Shown here piece after piece: positions 44,011 to 52,869 of a stretch of 64,000 bases of DNA (its first letter is position 1; each line of letters starts with the position of its first letter). Where the stretch lies: positions 186,001-250,000 of the forward strand of contig DATJCX010000071.1 of NCBI GenBank assembly GCA_035497735.1, read 5' to 3'. This DNA comes from Brumimicrobium sp035497735 (lineage in GTDB: Bacteria > Bacteroidota > Bacteroidia > Flavobacteriales_D > Crocinitomicaceae). The translations under genes were made by a program, and so were the position numbers. Under the pieces are notes generated by a model. The model was given only the letters and a program-made list of their open reading frames with translations, had not been told where the DNA came from and made no database searches.

Positions 44011-44520
44011 ATGACAAAAGAAAAAATATTCAAAGAACTTATTGCCAGTATGGCAGAGTCAGGAAATATATCTACTTCTGAATATGAAATTCTTTTAGAA
44101 AAAGGGAAAGACTTAGGCTTGACGCAAAAATCAATTGATTTATTGATTAAGTTGGAACTAGCCGACCACGCCTCAGATGGTTTACCTAACTTTTTTGCAG
44201 ATCATACAAAAGCCGACAAGGAACAAGTTACCTATAGGTTTAAGTCTGCAATTACAAGAGGCGGATCTATTTTAACGCCAGACATTATTATCATTGATAA
44301 TGTAAGTGTTACCTACAGAAAACGAAACAAACATTTGATTAATGTGGATTCCGTTACCGTACATATTTCAAAGATATCATCGGTTGAACTGGATACAAGT
44401 ATTTGGGGAACGGATATTATTATTAAGACTTTTGGTTCGGGAGAAATTATTGGAAAACGGTTCTCTAAATCAGATGCTCAGGAAGTCAAGCGACTTATTC
44501 AGGAAAGGCAATCTATTTAA
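44011..44520 (+). CDS. Hypothetical protein with PH-like domain
   Basis: 169 residues, no signal peptide. Residues 1-70 are helical (SHOCT-like charged helices EKGKDLGLTQKSIDLLIK). Residues 75-165 are beta strands of a bacterial PH-like pattern (IIIDNVSVTYRKRNKHLINV, VHISKISSVELDTSIWG) ending in a helix. It starts 21 bases after the KdsC-like gene and may be the last gene of that operon. Function unknown. Confidence 0.8.
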   Translation: MTKEKIFKELIASMAESGNISTSEYEILLEKGKDLGLTQKSIDLLIKLELADHASDGLPNFFADHTKADKEQVTYRFKSAITRGGSILTPDIIIIDNVSVTYRKRNKHLINVDSVTVHISKISSVELDTSIWGTDIIIKTFGSGEIIGKRFSKSDAQEVKRLIQERQSI

Positions 44521-44718
44521 AATAAAAAAGTGGATATCTCAAGATTGTAGAACTGCCGTGTTATTGGTTAATTTCGAACTCAATCACATACTTAAGTACG
44601 CTCATCTTATTCTCATTTTTAATATCGTGCACTTCTGTCACTTTTGAAGTATCCACTACTTTATCACTAGTTCTGTTCTTTTGAAACAGTTGTTTGTTTT
44701 TGGTTACTATTATAAAAC
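44521..44718 (-). other. Gap with coding-like minus-strand frame lacking a start
   Basis: On the minus strand a frame from 44728 to the stop at 44563-44561 has no early ATG yet reads like protein (IGFIIVTKNKQLFQKN ... SVLKYVIEFEINQ). It is one base out of phase with the small gene just upstream (44719-44922), so it may be that gene's broken 3' end. An imperfect inverted repeat (agtggata/tatccact) brackets the gap. Confidence 0.35.
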
Positions 44719-44922
44719 CTATTGTTCTTCAGTGCAAAGAGATTTACTTTCTTCTTTGCTTTCTACTTTTTCTTTTTGCTCCTTTGTAAGGGTAATGAAT
44801 CGTTCACTAGCACCTAAGCTTTCAAGGGCATCATCGAAGGAACTCTTTCTTAAGTGTTCTTCTCTTTCTTTCCATTTCGGTATTTTTCTTTCTTGTAACA
44901 TAGCTACTAGTTTTAAATTCAT
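44719..44922 (-). CDS. Small hypothetical protein, possibly frameshifted
   Basis: 67 residues, highly charged (MLQERKIPKWKEREEHLRKSS...). The amino-acid mix and A/T-rich codons look like a real cytosolic protein, but no family is recognised. The stop (44719-44721) is followed in the next frame by more coding-like sequence for about 54 codons, so a one-base frameshift could have split a protein of about 120 residues. The overlapping plus-strand frame (44681-44953) is Ser/Phe/Leu-rich and looks like a shadow. Confidence 0.4.
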   Translation of the reverse strand: MNLKLVAMLQERKIPKWKEREEHLRKSSFDDALESLGASERFITLTKEQKEKVESKEESKSLCTEEQ

Positions 44923-44984
44923 AAATAGAATATCAACATTTGTACCAAACTAAATTCTATCAGGCCTGTTTTGTAAATAAACGT

Positions 44985-45014
44985 AAAAAGCCTCAAATGG
45001 TTGAGGCTTTTTGT
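44985..45014 (-). terminator. Terminator of the 45038-46394 unit
   Basis: Symmetric hairpin aaaaagcctcaa/ttgaggcttttt with a 4-base loop; works in either direction. Confidence 0.88.
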
Positions 45015-45037
45015 GTAATATATTTTAAACGGTAGTT

Positions 45038-45592
45038 TTAATCTATTTGGAGGATAAGAACACCGAGTTGTGTGTTCAGTCCCATTATCGGAGTTGCGGC
45101 ATATGTGTGACCATCGAATGATTTCTTAACTGCTTCTCCAGTTTTTACAAGTGCTTCCCCTTTGAATACTGAGTCTTCATCCTTTCTGTTAGTACTTAGA
45201 ATGACTTTTCCGTCTGTCTGATTTACAAGAAGAATCCTTTCTATGTTAAACATTTTTACTGTTTGAACAAAGTATTGATCTACCTGACTCAAATTGTCAG
45301 CAATCATTTCACTTCTTACAGCTAAAGCCAAAGTTGTTGAAAGTTGTCGAATATGTTCAGCTTTTAATTCTTTAATTTCTGATTCGTGCACTTCGGTTAA
45401 GTTAGTTATTTTCTCTTCGTATTTCGAGATGGTATTCTTCTTTCCGAAGTATCCCCAGCCAACACTAACAATTAGCAAGAAGGCAAGAGCCAACTCAATA
45501 AAATGCTTTTTCCAAAACACTTTAGGATCATTTAAAGAAGTAGTTTTCTCTTCTTTAGAATGCGTAATATCATTTTTATTTTCTGCTTCCAT
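45038..45592 (-). CDS. Membrane-anchored sensor-like protein
   Basis: 184 residues. A charged N-terminus precedes one membrane helix (HFIELALAFLLIVSVGWGYF), then a coiled coil (YEEKITNLTEVHESEIKELKAEH). A small alpha/beta domain follows that resembles a roadblock/PAS-like sensor fold (IERILLVNQTDGKVILSTNRKDED). The topology suggests a periplasmic or cytosolic sensor without output domain. It ends at a strong hairpin and follows the META lipoprotein gene by 19 bases. Confidence 0.75.
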   Translation of the reverse strand: MEAENKNDITHSKEEKTTSLNDPKVFWKKHFIELALAFLLIVSVGWGYFGKKNTISKYEEKITNLTEVHESEIKELKAEHIRQLSTTLALAVRSEMIADNLSQVDQYFVQTVKMFNIERILLVNQTDGKVILSTNRKDEDSVFKGEALVKTGEAVKKSFDGHTYAATPIMGLNTQLGVLILQID

Positions 45593-45611
45593 ATTCGTTG
45601 TTAATTTGTTT

Positions 45612-46394
45612 TTAATCTACTTTCTTAAGAATAATACTTCCTTCTGGAGTTTCAATATAAAGCTTTAAGTCCTTAATATGATAAGTCGGCTTATTGCGTA
45701 GAATATTCAAAATCTCGTTTTCAATCTGTGAAGTTTCAGAACAGTACATTCTTGTTGAAATCAAAGGCTCAATAATCATGTTTCTAAATCCAAAGTGTAG
45801 CGATCCATTCACTTGATTACATCCAGCGAAACCACTCATTTTTTGTTGCGCTAAGTCAAACTCGAAGTGTGGAAACTCATGTGGGAATAAATCTGGAGAA
45901 AGTTTCTTGCCGTTTACTTCAACTAAAGCCCAAATGTCGTGTAATTGTGGCTTTCCTCTGTATTGTCCACAACCAGAGTAAGTGAATTCTTTCTTGTCAT
46001 GAAAACGGTTAAGCACGATATCTACTTTTCTTCCGTTTTTATTGCATTCATTTACATCGATGGTAATTTGAATTTTATAAACAGCATTTTCAGCGTGAAC
46101 AACAACTATGTTAGCACCAGCTGCAACTTCTAACGTACTTTCAAGCGCACTGAATTCAATTTTTTCATTCTTGTCGTAAAAGATTACCTGTTCTTCATAC
46201 TCAATAGAAACATACCATGAACGGTCTTCAGAAGAAGCTAGATAGTCAACTGAATAATTCGGGTAAGCTGAAATTCCTGTAGATGATTCTTCCACTTTAT
46301 CTTCTTCTTTATTGTTTTTAATTTTCTTTGAATTGCCACAGCTAGTAGAAAATAATAAAGCAGTTACAATTGCGAATGATGTGATAATTCTCAT
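45612..46394 (-). CDS. META-domain lipoprotein
   Basis: 260 residues. Lipobox LLFSTSC (Cys19). Residues about 40-140 are a beta-rich domain of the COG3650 kind with two cysteines (ECNKNGRK, YSGCGQYRG). Residues 145-260 are a META/HslJ domain with the signature MSGFAGCNQVNGSL and TRMYCSE. META proteins are heat-shock or envelope-stress associated, with no known catalysis. Same unit as the downstream membrane protein. Confidence 0.9.
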   Translation of the reverse strand: MRIITSFAIVTALLFSTSCGNSKKIKNNKEEDKVEESSTGISAYPNYSVDYLASSEDRSWYVSIEYEEQVIFYDKNEKIEFSALESTLEVAAGANIVVVHAENAVYKIQITIDVNECNKNGRKVDIVLNRFHDKKEFTYSGCGQYRGKPQLHDIWALVEVNGKKLSPDLFPHEFPHFEFDLAQQKMSGFAGCNQVNGSLHFGFRNMIIEPLISTRMYCSETSQIENEILNILRNKPTYHIKDLKLYIETPEGSIILKKVD

Positions 46395-46443
46395 GTTTTT
46401 TTACGTTTAATTTGTTTTCAAATATTGATTTTAGTAGTTAGAG

Positions 46444-47451
46444 CTATAAGAAATCTTTTTTGTCTAACCCTAGCCAATCTAGTGTTGAGTTTGCAAATAT
46501 ATCCTCTTTCACTTGATTTGACAAATCACTATCTTCAATAAACTTGCCAATTTCTAAATCACCTAAGGGAAAGGGATAATCTGTTCCTAAACAAATCTTC
46601 TTACTATCTTGCAAGGTAAGTAAATATTTTAATAAATCAATATCATGAGTTATACTATCTATCCAAAATTTCCCAATATAATTTCTCGGGTTTACATTGT
46701 TGTCTATTGCCACTAAATCTGGTCGACAGTTGAACCCATGCTCAATTCTTCCGATTGTTGGCAAAAACGATCCACCAGCATGTGAAAACATGACTCTTAA
46801 TTTTGGAAGTTTCTCTAATGTTCCACTAAAGATTAATGAACATGCTGCTCGCGATGTTTCAGCAGGCATTCCTACCAACCATGGTAACCAATATTTTTGC
46901 ATATCATCAAAGCCCATCATATTCCATGGGTGAATCATTACTGCCATTCCTAATTGCTCACAAGTTTCAAAAATAGGGAAGAATCTTTCGTCACTTAAAT
47001 TCATATCATTGATGTTAGATCCGATTTGAATTCCTTTCATTCCTAACTTATGGATTCTTTCTAACTCCTGAAGAGCGAGTTCCGTATCTTGCATCGGAAT
47101 AGTACCTAAACCAATGTAGTTTTTTGGATATCTAACTGTTAAATCAATAATGTGGTCATTTAAGAATTGACTAATCTCTAATGCGTCCTTTGGTTTAGCC
47201 CAGTAAGAGAACATTACAGGAATAGTACAAACGACCTGAACGGAAGTGTTGAATTGGTCATATTCTTTAATTCTAACATTTTCGTCCCAACAATTCTCTT
47301 CAATAGTTCTAAAAAATTGTCCTCCTTTTATCATGTCTTTTCTACTATCTTCTCTATCTTCTAAGAAAATAAAGTCTCCATATCCAAATTTCTCAGTCCA
47401 TTTAGGAAGATGGCTTGGTAGAATATGCGTGTGCGAATCAATTTTTAACAT
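46444..47451 (-). CDS. Amidohydrolase, ACMSD-like decarboxylase
   Basis: The ATG at 47451 is chosen over one 27 bases upstream since MLKIDSHTHILPSHLP is the normal start of the family. 335 residues, the length of 2-amino-3-carboxymuconate-6-semialdehyde decarboxylase. Metal ligands: HTH near residue 7-9, His in VMIHPWNMMGF, Asp in GTDYPFPLG; VMFSHAGGSFLP holds the catalytic His. It belongs to the kynurenine/2-aminobenzoate catabolic route. No other kynurenine gene is near, so the pathway is inferred from the family. Confidence 0.88.
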   Translation of the reverse strand: MLKIDSHTHILPSHLPKWTEKFGYGDFIFLEDREDSRKDMIKGGQFFRTIEENCWDENVRIKEYDQFNTSVQVVCTIPVMFSYWAKPKDALEISQFLNDHIIDLTVRYPKNYIGLGTIPMQDTELALQELERIHKLGMKGIQIGSNINDMNLSDERFFPIFETCEQLGMAVMIHPWNMMGFDDMQKYWLPWLVGMPAETSRAACSLIFSGTLEKLPKLRVMFSHAGGSFLPTIGRIEHGFNCRPDLVAIDNNVNPRNYIGKFWIDSITHDIDLLKYLLTLQDSKKICLGTDYPFPLGDLEIGKFIEDSDLSNQVKEDIFANSTLDWLGLDKKDFL

Positions 47452-47623
47452 TATACTTAATTTTTTTCTTGGCTGCAAGTTACCAAAAAATAGTGATGAT
47501 TTATTCCTTGAAAGACTAAAATGTTTGCGCGCCTTAATTAGATGTATTTATCCATTTTGACTCGATATTGTTAGTTTCTCGAAGAAGTTTTTGATTCGTT
47601 TAAATCAAGCTATAAAATTGTTG

Positions 47624-47631
47624 TACATTTG
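47624..47631 (+). promoter_or_regulatory. Promoter -7 element for the 47652 gene
   Basis: TACATTTG, 20 bases before the ATG. Confidence 0.5.
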
Positions 47632-47651
47632 TATCACTATACTATAATTGA

Positions 47652-48368
47652 ATGAATGTGAAAAAACTTCTATTAATTTTAACGCTAGGTTTCTTGGTCG
47701 CATCTTGTGGACCAGCTCGTTTTGTAGCGCCTTTAGCGAAAAATGAAAATGCTGTTGCTGTAGATTTAGGCGGACCGATAGTGACAATTCCAGGAGTAGC
47801 GACAATGCCTATTCCTTTTACATCGATTACCTATGGTAGAGGAATTACCAATGACTTAACAATTCATGGAAGTTGGCATACTACTGCAGCGATTTTTGGC
47901 GTTGCACAAATTGAAGCAGGAGCAACTTATGGGTTTTGGAAAAATGATGATGGAAAACATGGTCTATCAGGAATGTTAGGATTTAACACCGCGATGGATT
48001 TCTTTGAAAACAATTTTAAATTTTGGCCGCAATTAGATGTTCATTACTATTGGAAATACCAAAGTAGAGAAATGATTCAGGACGATTTGTTGACAGGAGG
48101 AAAGCCAGTTTCAAATGTATTTTATACTGGAATTGGTTCTTGGTATGAATTAGAAGGCAGAAGAGCGCATAATGAAAAGCAAACGACTATCGTAATTCCT
48201 ATGTTGAATATTGGTCATGATTTGAATTGGAAAAAATGGACCTTTAAAACAGAAATTAAATTGATTGCACCATTCACTTCAAATAAAGATATCGTAATGG
48301 ATTATTTTAGTTTGACTGGAAAAACAGGCGCTACTGGTGTTTATATTGGTTTTATTAGAAAATTTTAA
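47652..48368 (+). CDS. Lipoprotein of unknown function
   Basis: 238 residues. Lipobox GFLVASC (Cys19). The rest is rich in Gly, aromatic residues and predicted strands (GSWHTTAAIFGVAQIEAGATYGFW, VYIGFIRKF at the end), as in a beta-barrel-like or beta-sandwich envelope protein. The alpha/beta hydrolase lipoprotein gene starts three bases downstream, so they are probably one unit. No known family. Confidence 0.8.
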   Translation: MNVKKLLLILTLGFLVASCGPARFVAPLAKNENAVAVDLGGPIVTIPGVATMPIPFTSITYGRGITNDLTIHGSWHTTAAIFGVAQIEAGATYGFWKNDDGKHGLSGMLGFNTAMDFFENNFKFWPQLDVHYYWKYQSREMIQDDLLTGGKPVSNVFYTGIGSWYELEGRRAHNEKQTTIVIPMLNIGHDLNWKKWTFKTEIKLIAPFTSNKDIVMDYFSLTGKTGATGVYIGFIRKF

Positions 48369-48371
48369 ACT

Positions 48372-49268
48372 ATGAAGAAATTAGCATTATATATCATTGC
48401 TGTTGCATTTCTTTCTTTTGGATGTAACAAGCGTTTAGATAGTTTTTTATTCAATAACGACAATTCTATTGATAAGTACTATTTAGACAATTACGATGGT
48501 GGGGAATTGGAAGACTTACCAAATAGTTACTATGTTCCTTCTAGCTCCATCCACCAATTTAAATACACGATCAAAGACAAAGGGGAAAACCTTAAGATGT
48601 CGGCAATTTATGTTGGAGATATCAGTCAAATCGCTACGGATACTATTATTCTATACTGTCATGGGAATTCAAAGCATATGGACCATTATTGGAATAGACA
48701 AAAACTTTTAAGTTATGTCGGAGATTTTGGAAGATACGGTGTTTTGATGTTTGACTATCCAGGATATGGTTTGTCAGAAGGTAAGCCAACTGAAGAAAAT
48801 ATGTACGAAGCAACCAATGGTGCAATGAAATGGTTAAAAGAAAATGGTTTGACAAATGAAAGACTGGTTATCTACGGATACTCTTTAGGAAGTGCTCCAG
48901 CGAGTAAGTCTGTTGGAGATAAGCCATTTGTGTTAAAACCAAGTAAGTTGATTTTAGAAGCTCCATTTGCAAGTAGTGCTGTTATGGTGCAAGATGCAGC
49001 TGGACTAAATATGCCATCTTCTTATTTTGTGAATACTAAGATCAACAATGCAGATCAAATGAAAAGCTGTGAAGTTCCATTGTTATGGATGCACGGTATT
49101 GATGATGACTTCTTGTCAATGTACACACATGGAAGGGTGGTATATAGTAATCATACAAAGAGTTGGAAAATGAAAAATGAGGTAGTTGGTGCTGGACATA
49201 GTAACCTTCCTACATTTATGGGTTATAATGCGTACAGAAACCGCATTCTATCATTTTTACTACAATAA
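48372..49268 (+). CDS. Lipid-anchored alpha/beta hydrolase
   Basis: 298 residues. A lipoprotein signal (VAFLSFGC, Cys18) precedes an alpha/beta hydrolase fold: oxyanion HGNSKHMD near residue 97, nucleophile Ser173 in YGYSLGSAP, acid Asp in HGIDDDFLS and His in GAGHSNLP. This resembles the BAAT/YfhR/ABHD17-like esterase group. It should sit on the periplasmic or outer-membrane side. Substrate unknown. Confidence 0.9.
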   Translation: MKKLALYIIAVAFLSFGCNKRLDSFLFNNDNSIDKYYLDNYDGGELEDLPNSYYVPSSSIHQFKYTIKDKGENLKMSAIYVGDISQIATDTIILYCHGNSKHMDHYWNRQKLLSYVGDFGRYGVLMFDYPGYGLSEGKPTEENMYEATNGAMKWLKENGLTNERLVIYGYSLGSAPASKSVGDKPFVLKPSKLILEAPFASSAVMVQDAAGLNMPSSYFVNTKINNADQMKSCEVPLLWMHGIDDDFLSMYTHGRVVYSNHTKSWKMKNEVVGAGHSNLPTFMGYNAYRNRILSFLLQ

Positions 49269-49341
49269 AAGTTAAAAAACCGTTAAAATAAGCAACCCGA
49301 CAGTATATAGGGGCGTCTAAAAATAAAAACGAATACATATA

Positions 49342-52035
49342 ATGAAAACAGTATTAAAAAACATTCTATTCTTATCTCTATCCTTGATGATAGCACCAAT
49401 CGCTTCATCTCAAACTACAGTTTGTCTAGGAGATGACGCTACAATATGTAAGGGAGAAAATGTTCAGATTCAGGATTGTAATCCAGGAGGTGGTTCAGAG
49501 TCTGGAGGGATAATTTTAAACAATCCGTCAACTGTTAGTTTATCAGATGATAGTTTTTCAGGAAATATTCCGATTGGTTTTCCATTCAGCTTTTATGGCA
49601 ATACATACAATGAATGTAAAATTGGTTCAAATGGTATGATTAGTTTTAATCTAAATATTGGAACATACAACAGTTGGTCATTAAATGGTACTCCACTACC
49701 GAATACCACGCCTGCTGACGCAATGAATGCAGCAATGATTTGTTATCAAGATATTAATCCTAATCAAGGTGGTTCAATTATGTATCAAACAATTGGTACA
49801 GCACCTAACAGAATGTTTGTGGTTATTTATTCAAATATCCCAATGTTCTCAAGTGGGGAATGTGCTTACCAAGCTTCAGTATTTTATGAAACAACCAATA
49901 TAATTGAATTTTATATTGGACACAAGCCTGTTTCTACATGGAATAGTGGAAGAGCAATTCAAGGAATTCAAAACGCAAATGGTACTGTAGCATCTATTGT
50001 CCCAGGAAGAAATAATACATCATTTACTTTGACCAATGATGCACAAAGATTTACACCAACTTCTCCTACAAATACAGCAAACTATACGATTAATCAAATA
50101 CCTTACGTTCCAATTATTGGGAATGGAGGAAACTTTATTTGGAGAAGTACTTTAGGTCAAAGTTTCCCATATAATAATGGAGTTTTAAATATTAATAACC
50201 ACCCAGCTGGAACCAGAGGTTACTTCTTGACTTTGTCAGGAACTAGCTGTAGTTCACAAATGGGAGGAGTTTCTGATACAACTTGGATTACCGGTTTAGT
50301 AACGACTGCAACTGCAACTTCAGTTTCTGATATTTGTTCAGCAGGTATGGGGAGTGTAACAGCTGTGCCAGGTCAAGGAGATGCACCATTTACGTATAAC
50401 TGGCCAGGTTTAGGAAATGCAACAACTCAAACAGTTGAAAACGTTTCTTCAGGTACTTATCAAGTTCAAGTGACGGATGCAAATGGTTGTACAGGAACAG
50501 CAAACGTTGTGGTTGGTGATATACCAGCAACCTATCCTTCGAGTTCAACCCTGGTATCTTGTCCAGGTGGGAATGATGGTACTGCAACAGTAGCAATGGA
50601 ACCATCTTTAGGAACAGTAACTTACCAATGGAATGATCCAGCGCAACAAACAACGGCAACTGCTGTAGGACTTACTGCGGGAACATATGAATGTGTGATT
50701 ACTTCTGACGTGGGTTGTACAAACACTGTTGAGGTTGTAGTGGACGAAATTCCAGGAATGCAATTGACAATCGTTAATCAAGTTGATGTAACTTGTAATA
50801 GTGGAGCTGATGGTATTGTTCAAGTAGAAATTGAAGAAGGTAGTGCACCTTACTCTTATTCTTGGTCTGGTTCAAATTCAACGAATGCTTTAGCAAATGA
50901 TTTAGAATTTGGAGCGCATACTTTAACAGTTACTGATAATAAAGCGTGTGTGATTACTGAAGATGTTATTATTGGTCAGCCAGAAGCATTAAAAATTACG
51001 CAAATATCTCAAGATACTATCATTTGTATCGATGACCCAGTTAACTTATTTGTAGTAGGTGAGGGTGGAAGTAGTCCTTACACATTTACTTGGGAAAGTA
51101 ACGGTCAAGTTGACGCGGTTGGAAATATGGTAACGGTAACTCCAGTTGCTGGGATAACTGAGTACTGTGTGACAATGTCTGAAGCTTGTGGTTCGCCAGT
51201 TGATACAAAATGTGTTACTGTTTCATATCCAGAAGAGGTAGTCATTAGTTTATTACCGGATATTACTGCAGACTGTTTCCCAGTTGAAGTAAACTTTGAT
51301 AATACAACAAATACTTTAGAAACGATTGATTATACGATTTGGAACTATACGGATGGTGATAGTGATACAGTTGCTGGAGCTAACGCGGTTTCTCATGAGT
51401 TTGGAGAAGGTGTTTGGGGTGTTCACATGACTGTTGTAACAGATAGAGGATGTGTTTACACGCAAAACTATCCTGGATTAATTGAAGGATACTCTTACCC
51501 AGTTCCAGATTTCTATGCAAATCCAAATCCAGCGTCTGTTTTCGACCCTAGAGTTACTGCATACAGTCAATCTAGCAATGATATCGTTTCTTACAAATGG
51601 AATGCTGAAGGTGCAAAACCTACATACTCTTCATTACAAAACCCAACATTCACTTACCCGAATGAAATTAGAAATTACCCATTGACACTGATAGTTGAAA
51701 ATGAGTTTGGTTGTATAGATTCAATCACAAAGATTATTAGAATTGAAAACGAAGTATTGTTATTCGCTCCGAATAGCTTTACACCAGACACAGATGGATT
51801 CAACGATAAGTGGAGAGTACATATTGAAGGAATTGATAAGTACAACTTCCACCTACAGTTATACAACAGATGGGGTGAATTAATCTTCGAATCTTTCGAT
51901 CCAGAAGGAGAGTGGGATGGAACATACGGTGGAACTCCTGTTCAAGCAGGAACATACGTTTGGAAGATAGAAGCGAATGATTACGAAAATGATAATAAGT
52001 ACGAGTTTAACGGTTTTGTTAACTTACTTAAATAA
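49342..52035 (+). CDS. T9SS-exported protein with SprB repeats and type-B C-terminal domain
   Basis: 897 residues. Signal peptide ends near ASSQ (24). Residues 30-260 are a Gly-rich beta domain with GFPFSFYGNTYNECKIGSNG, typical of Bacteroidota surface proteins. Three SprB-type repeats start near residues 331, 406 and 484 (GTYQVQVTDANGC, GTYECVITSDVGC, GAHTLTVTDNKAC). A PKD-like domain begins near 638. From 805 the gliding-motility-associated (type B) T9SS sorting domain follows: PNSFTPDTDGFND, LQLYNRWGELIFES, GTYVWKIEA. It is exported by the type IX system and likely an adhesin. A decayed paralogue of its 5' end is at 57494-57805. Confidence 0.95.
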   Translation: MKTVLKNILFLSLSLMIAPIASSQTTVCLGDDATICKGENVQIQDCNPGGGSESGGIILNNPSTVSLSDDSFSGNIPIGFPFSFYGNTYNECKIGSNGMISFNLNIGTYNSWSLNGTPLPNTTPADAMNAAMICYQDINPNQGGSIMYQTIGTAPNRMFVVIYSNIPMFSSGECAYQASVFYETTNIIEFYIGHKPVSTWNSGRAIQGIQNANGTVASIVPGRNNTSFTLTNDAQRFTPTSPTNTANYTINQIPYVPIIGNGGNFIWRSTLGQSFPYNNGVLNINNHPAGTRGYFLTLSGTSCSSQMGGVSDTTWITGLVTTATATSVSDICSAGMGSVTAVPGQGDAPFTYNWPGLGNATTQTVENVSSGTYQVQVTDANGCTGTANVVVGDIPATYPSSSTLVSCPGGNDGTATVAMEPSLGTVTYQWNDPAQQTTATAVGLTAGTYECVITSDVGCTNTVEVVVDEIPGMQLTIVNQVDVTCNSGADGIVQVEIEEGSAPYSYSWSGSNSTNALANDLEFGAHTLTVTDNKACVITEDVIIGQPEALKITQISQDTIICIDDPVNLFVVGEGGSSPYTFTWESNGQVDAVGNMVTVTPVAGITEYCVTMSEACGSPVDTKCVTVSYPEEVVISLLPDITADCFPVEVNFDNTTNTLETIDYTIWNYTDGDSDTVAGANAVSHEFGEGVWGVHMTVVTDRGCVYTQNYPGLIEGYSYPVPDFYANPNPASVFDPRVTAYSQSSNDIVSYKWNAEGAKPTYSSLQNPTFTYPNEIRNYPLTLIVENEFGCIDSITKIIRIENEVLLFAPNSFTPDTDGFNDKWRVHIEGIDKYNFHLQLYNRWGELIFESFDPEGEWDGTYGGTPVQAGTYVWKIEANDYENDNKYEFNGFVNLLK

Positions 52036-52052
52036 TAAAATTAATATCTATA

Positions 52053-52085
52053 GAAAAAGGGCTACTTCGGTAGCCCTTTTTTTTT
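52053..52085 (+). terminator. Rho-independent terminator
   Basis: Stem aaaagggcta/tagccctttt around a cttcgg tetraloop, followed by a long T run. Confidence 0.95.
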
Positions 52086-52112
52086 GCTATTGTTTCGTTG
52101 ATAGAATAGTTT

Positions 52113-52120
52113 TATCTTTG
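52113..52120 (+). promoter_or_regulatory. Promoter for the DtxR-family gene
   Basis: TATCTTTG 17 bases before the ATG with a TTG (52090-52092) 20 bases upstream, a near-ideal Bacteroidota promoter. Confidence 0.6.
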
Positions 52121-52137
52121 TAAGAAAATAAATTGAA

Positions 52138-52803
52138 ATGAATCAATTAACGGCAAGCGAAGAGAATTACCTAAAGCAAATTTATCATCTTGAACGACTT
52201 TCTCAAGAACCAGTAGGGACGAATGATATAGCAAGTAGAATGCAAACAAAAGCTAGTTCGGTTACTGACATGATACAACGCTTGTTTGATAAGTCTCTTA
52301 TTAACTATGAAAAATACAAGGGTTGTGAGTTAACAGAGCTTGGGAAAGCAGAGGCGCTAAAGACGATTAGAAAACATAGGCTTTGGGAAACTTTCCTTGT
52401 AGAGAAGTTGAATTTTGGTTGGGATGAGGTGCATGAAATTGCTGAACAATTAGAGCATATTCAATCTGTTAAACTAACCAATAAATTAGATGAGTTTCTG
52501 AATTTTCCACAATTCGACCCACATGGTGATCCTATTCCAAATCAAGATGGAATTATCAGTTATAGAGAAGAAACTGTAAAATTAGCAGAGTTGCAAGAAA
52601 ATGTTAACGCCAAAGTTGTTGGTGTTTCTGATAGTTCTGCAGCCTTTTTAAAGTTCTTGAATAAACATCAAATAGAACTTGGTGCAGAAGTTAAGGTGAT
52701 AGAGAAGTTTGAGTTTGACAATTCTCTAGAGGTTATGATTAATAATCAAAAACTAAACCTTTCAGGAACTGTTTCGACAAGGATTAAAGTGCAAATAATG
52801 TAA
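52138..52803 (+). CDS. DtxR/MntR-family metal-dependent repressor
   Basis: 221 residues. Winged HTH at 1-65 (NDIASRMQTKASSVTDMIQRL), dimerisation and metal-binding helices at 65-140 (LWETFLVEKLNFGWDEVHEIAEQLEHI, DPHGDPIP), and an SH3/FeoA-like C-terminal domain at 150-221. The DEVHEIAEQLEH and DPHGDPIP residues are the metal site. It is expected to repress Mn or Fe uptake genes when metal is plentiful. The importer at 21.3-25.0 kb is a likely target, but no palindromic operator was recognised there. Confidence 0.93.
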   Translation: MNQLTASEENYLKQIYHLERLSQEPVGTNDIASRMQTKASSVTDMIQRLFDKSLINYEKYKGCELTELGKAEALKTIRKHRLWETFLVEKLNFGWDEVHEIAEQLEHIQSVKLTNKLDEFLNFPQFDPHGDPIPNQDGIISYREETVKLAELQENVNAKVVGVSDSSAAFLKFLNKHQIELGAEVKVIEKFEFDNSLEVMINNQKLNLSGTVSTRIKVQIM

Positions 52804-52869
52804 GTGATTTTTGCTACACATTAAGTAAGGACGATTGCTTAATTTTGCATAAATTAAAATGTAAAGAGA

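Noticed and set aside
44681..44953. Plus-strand 90-codon frame opposite the small minus-strand gene
   Set aside because: Ser/Phe/Leu-rich composition typical of a shadow frame; the minus-strand frame has better protein character.
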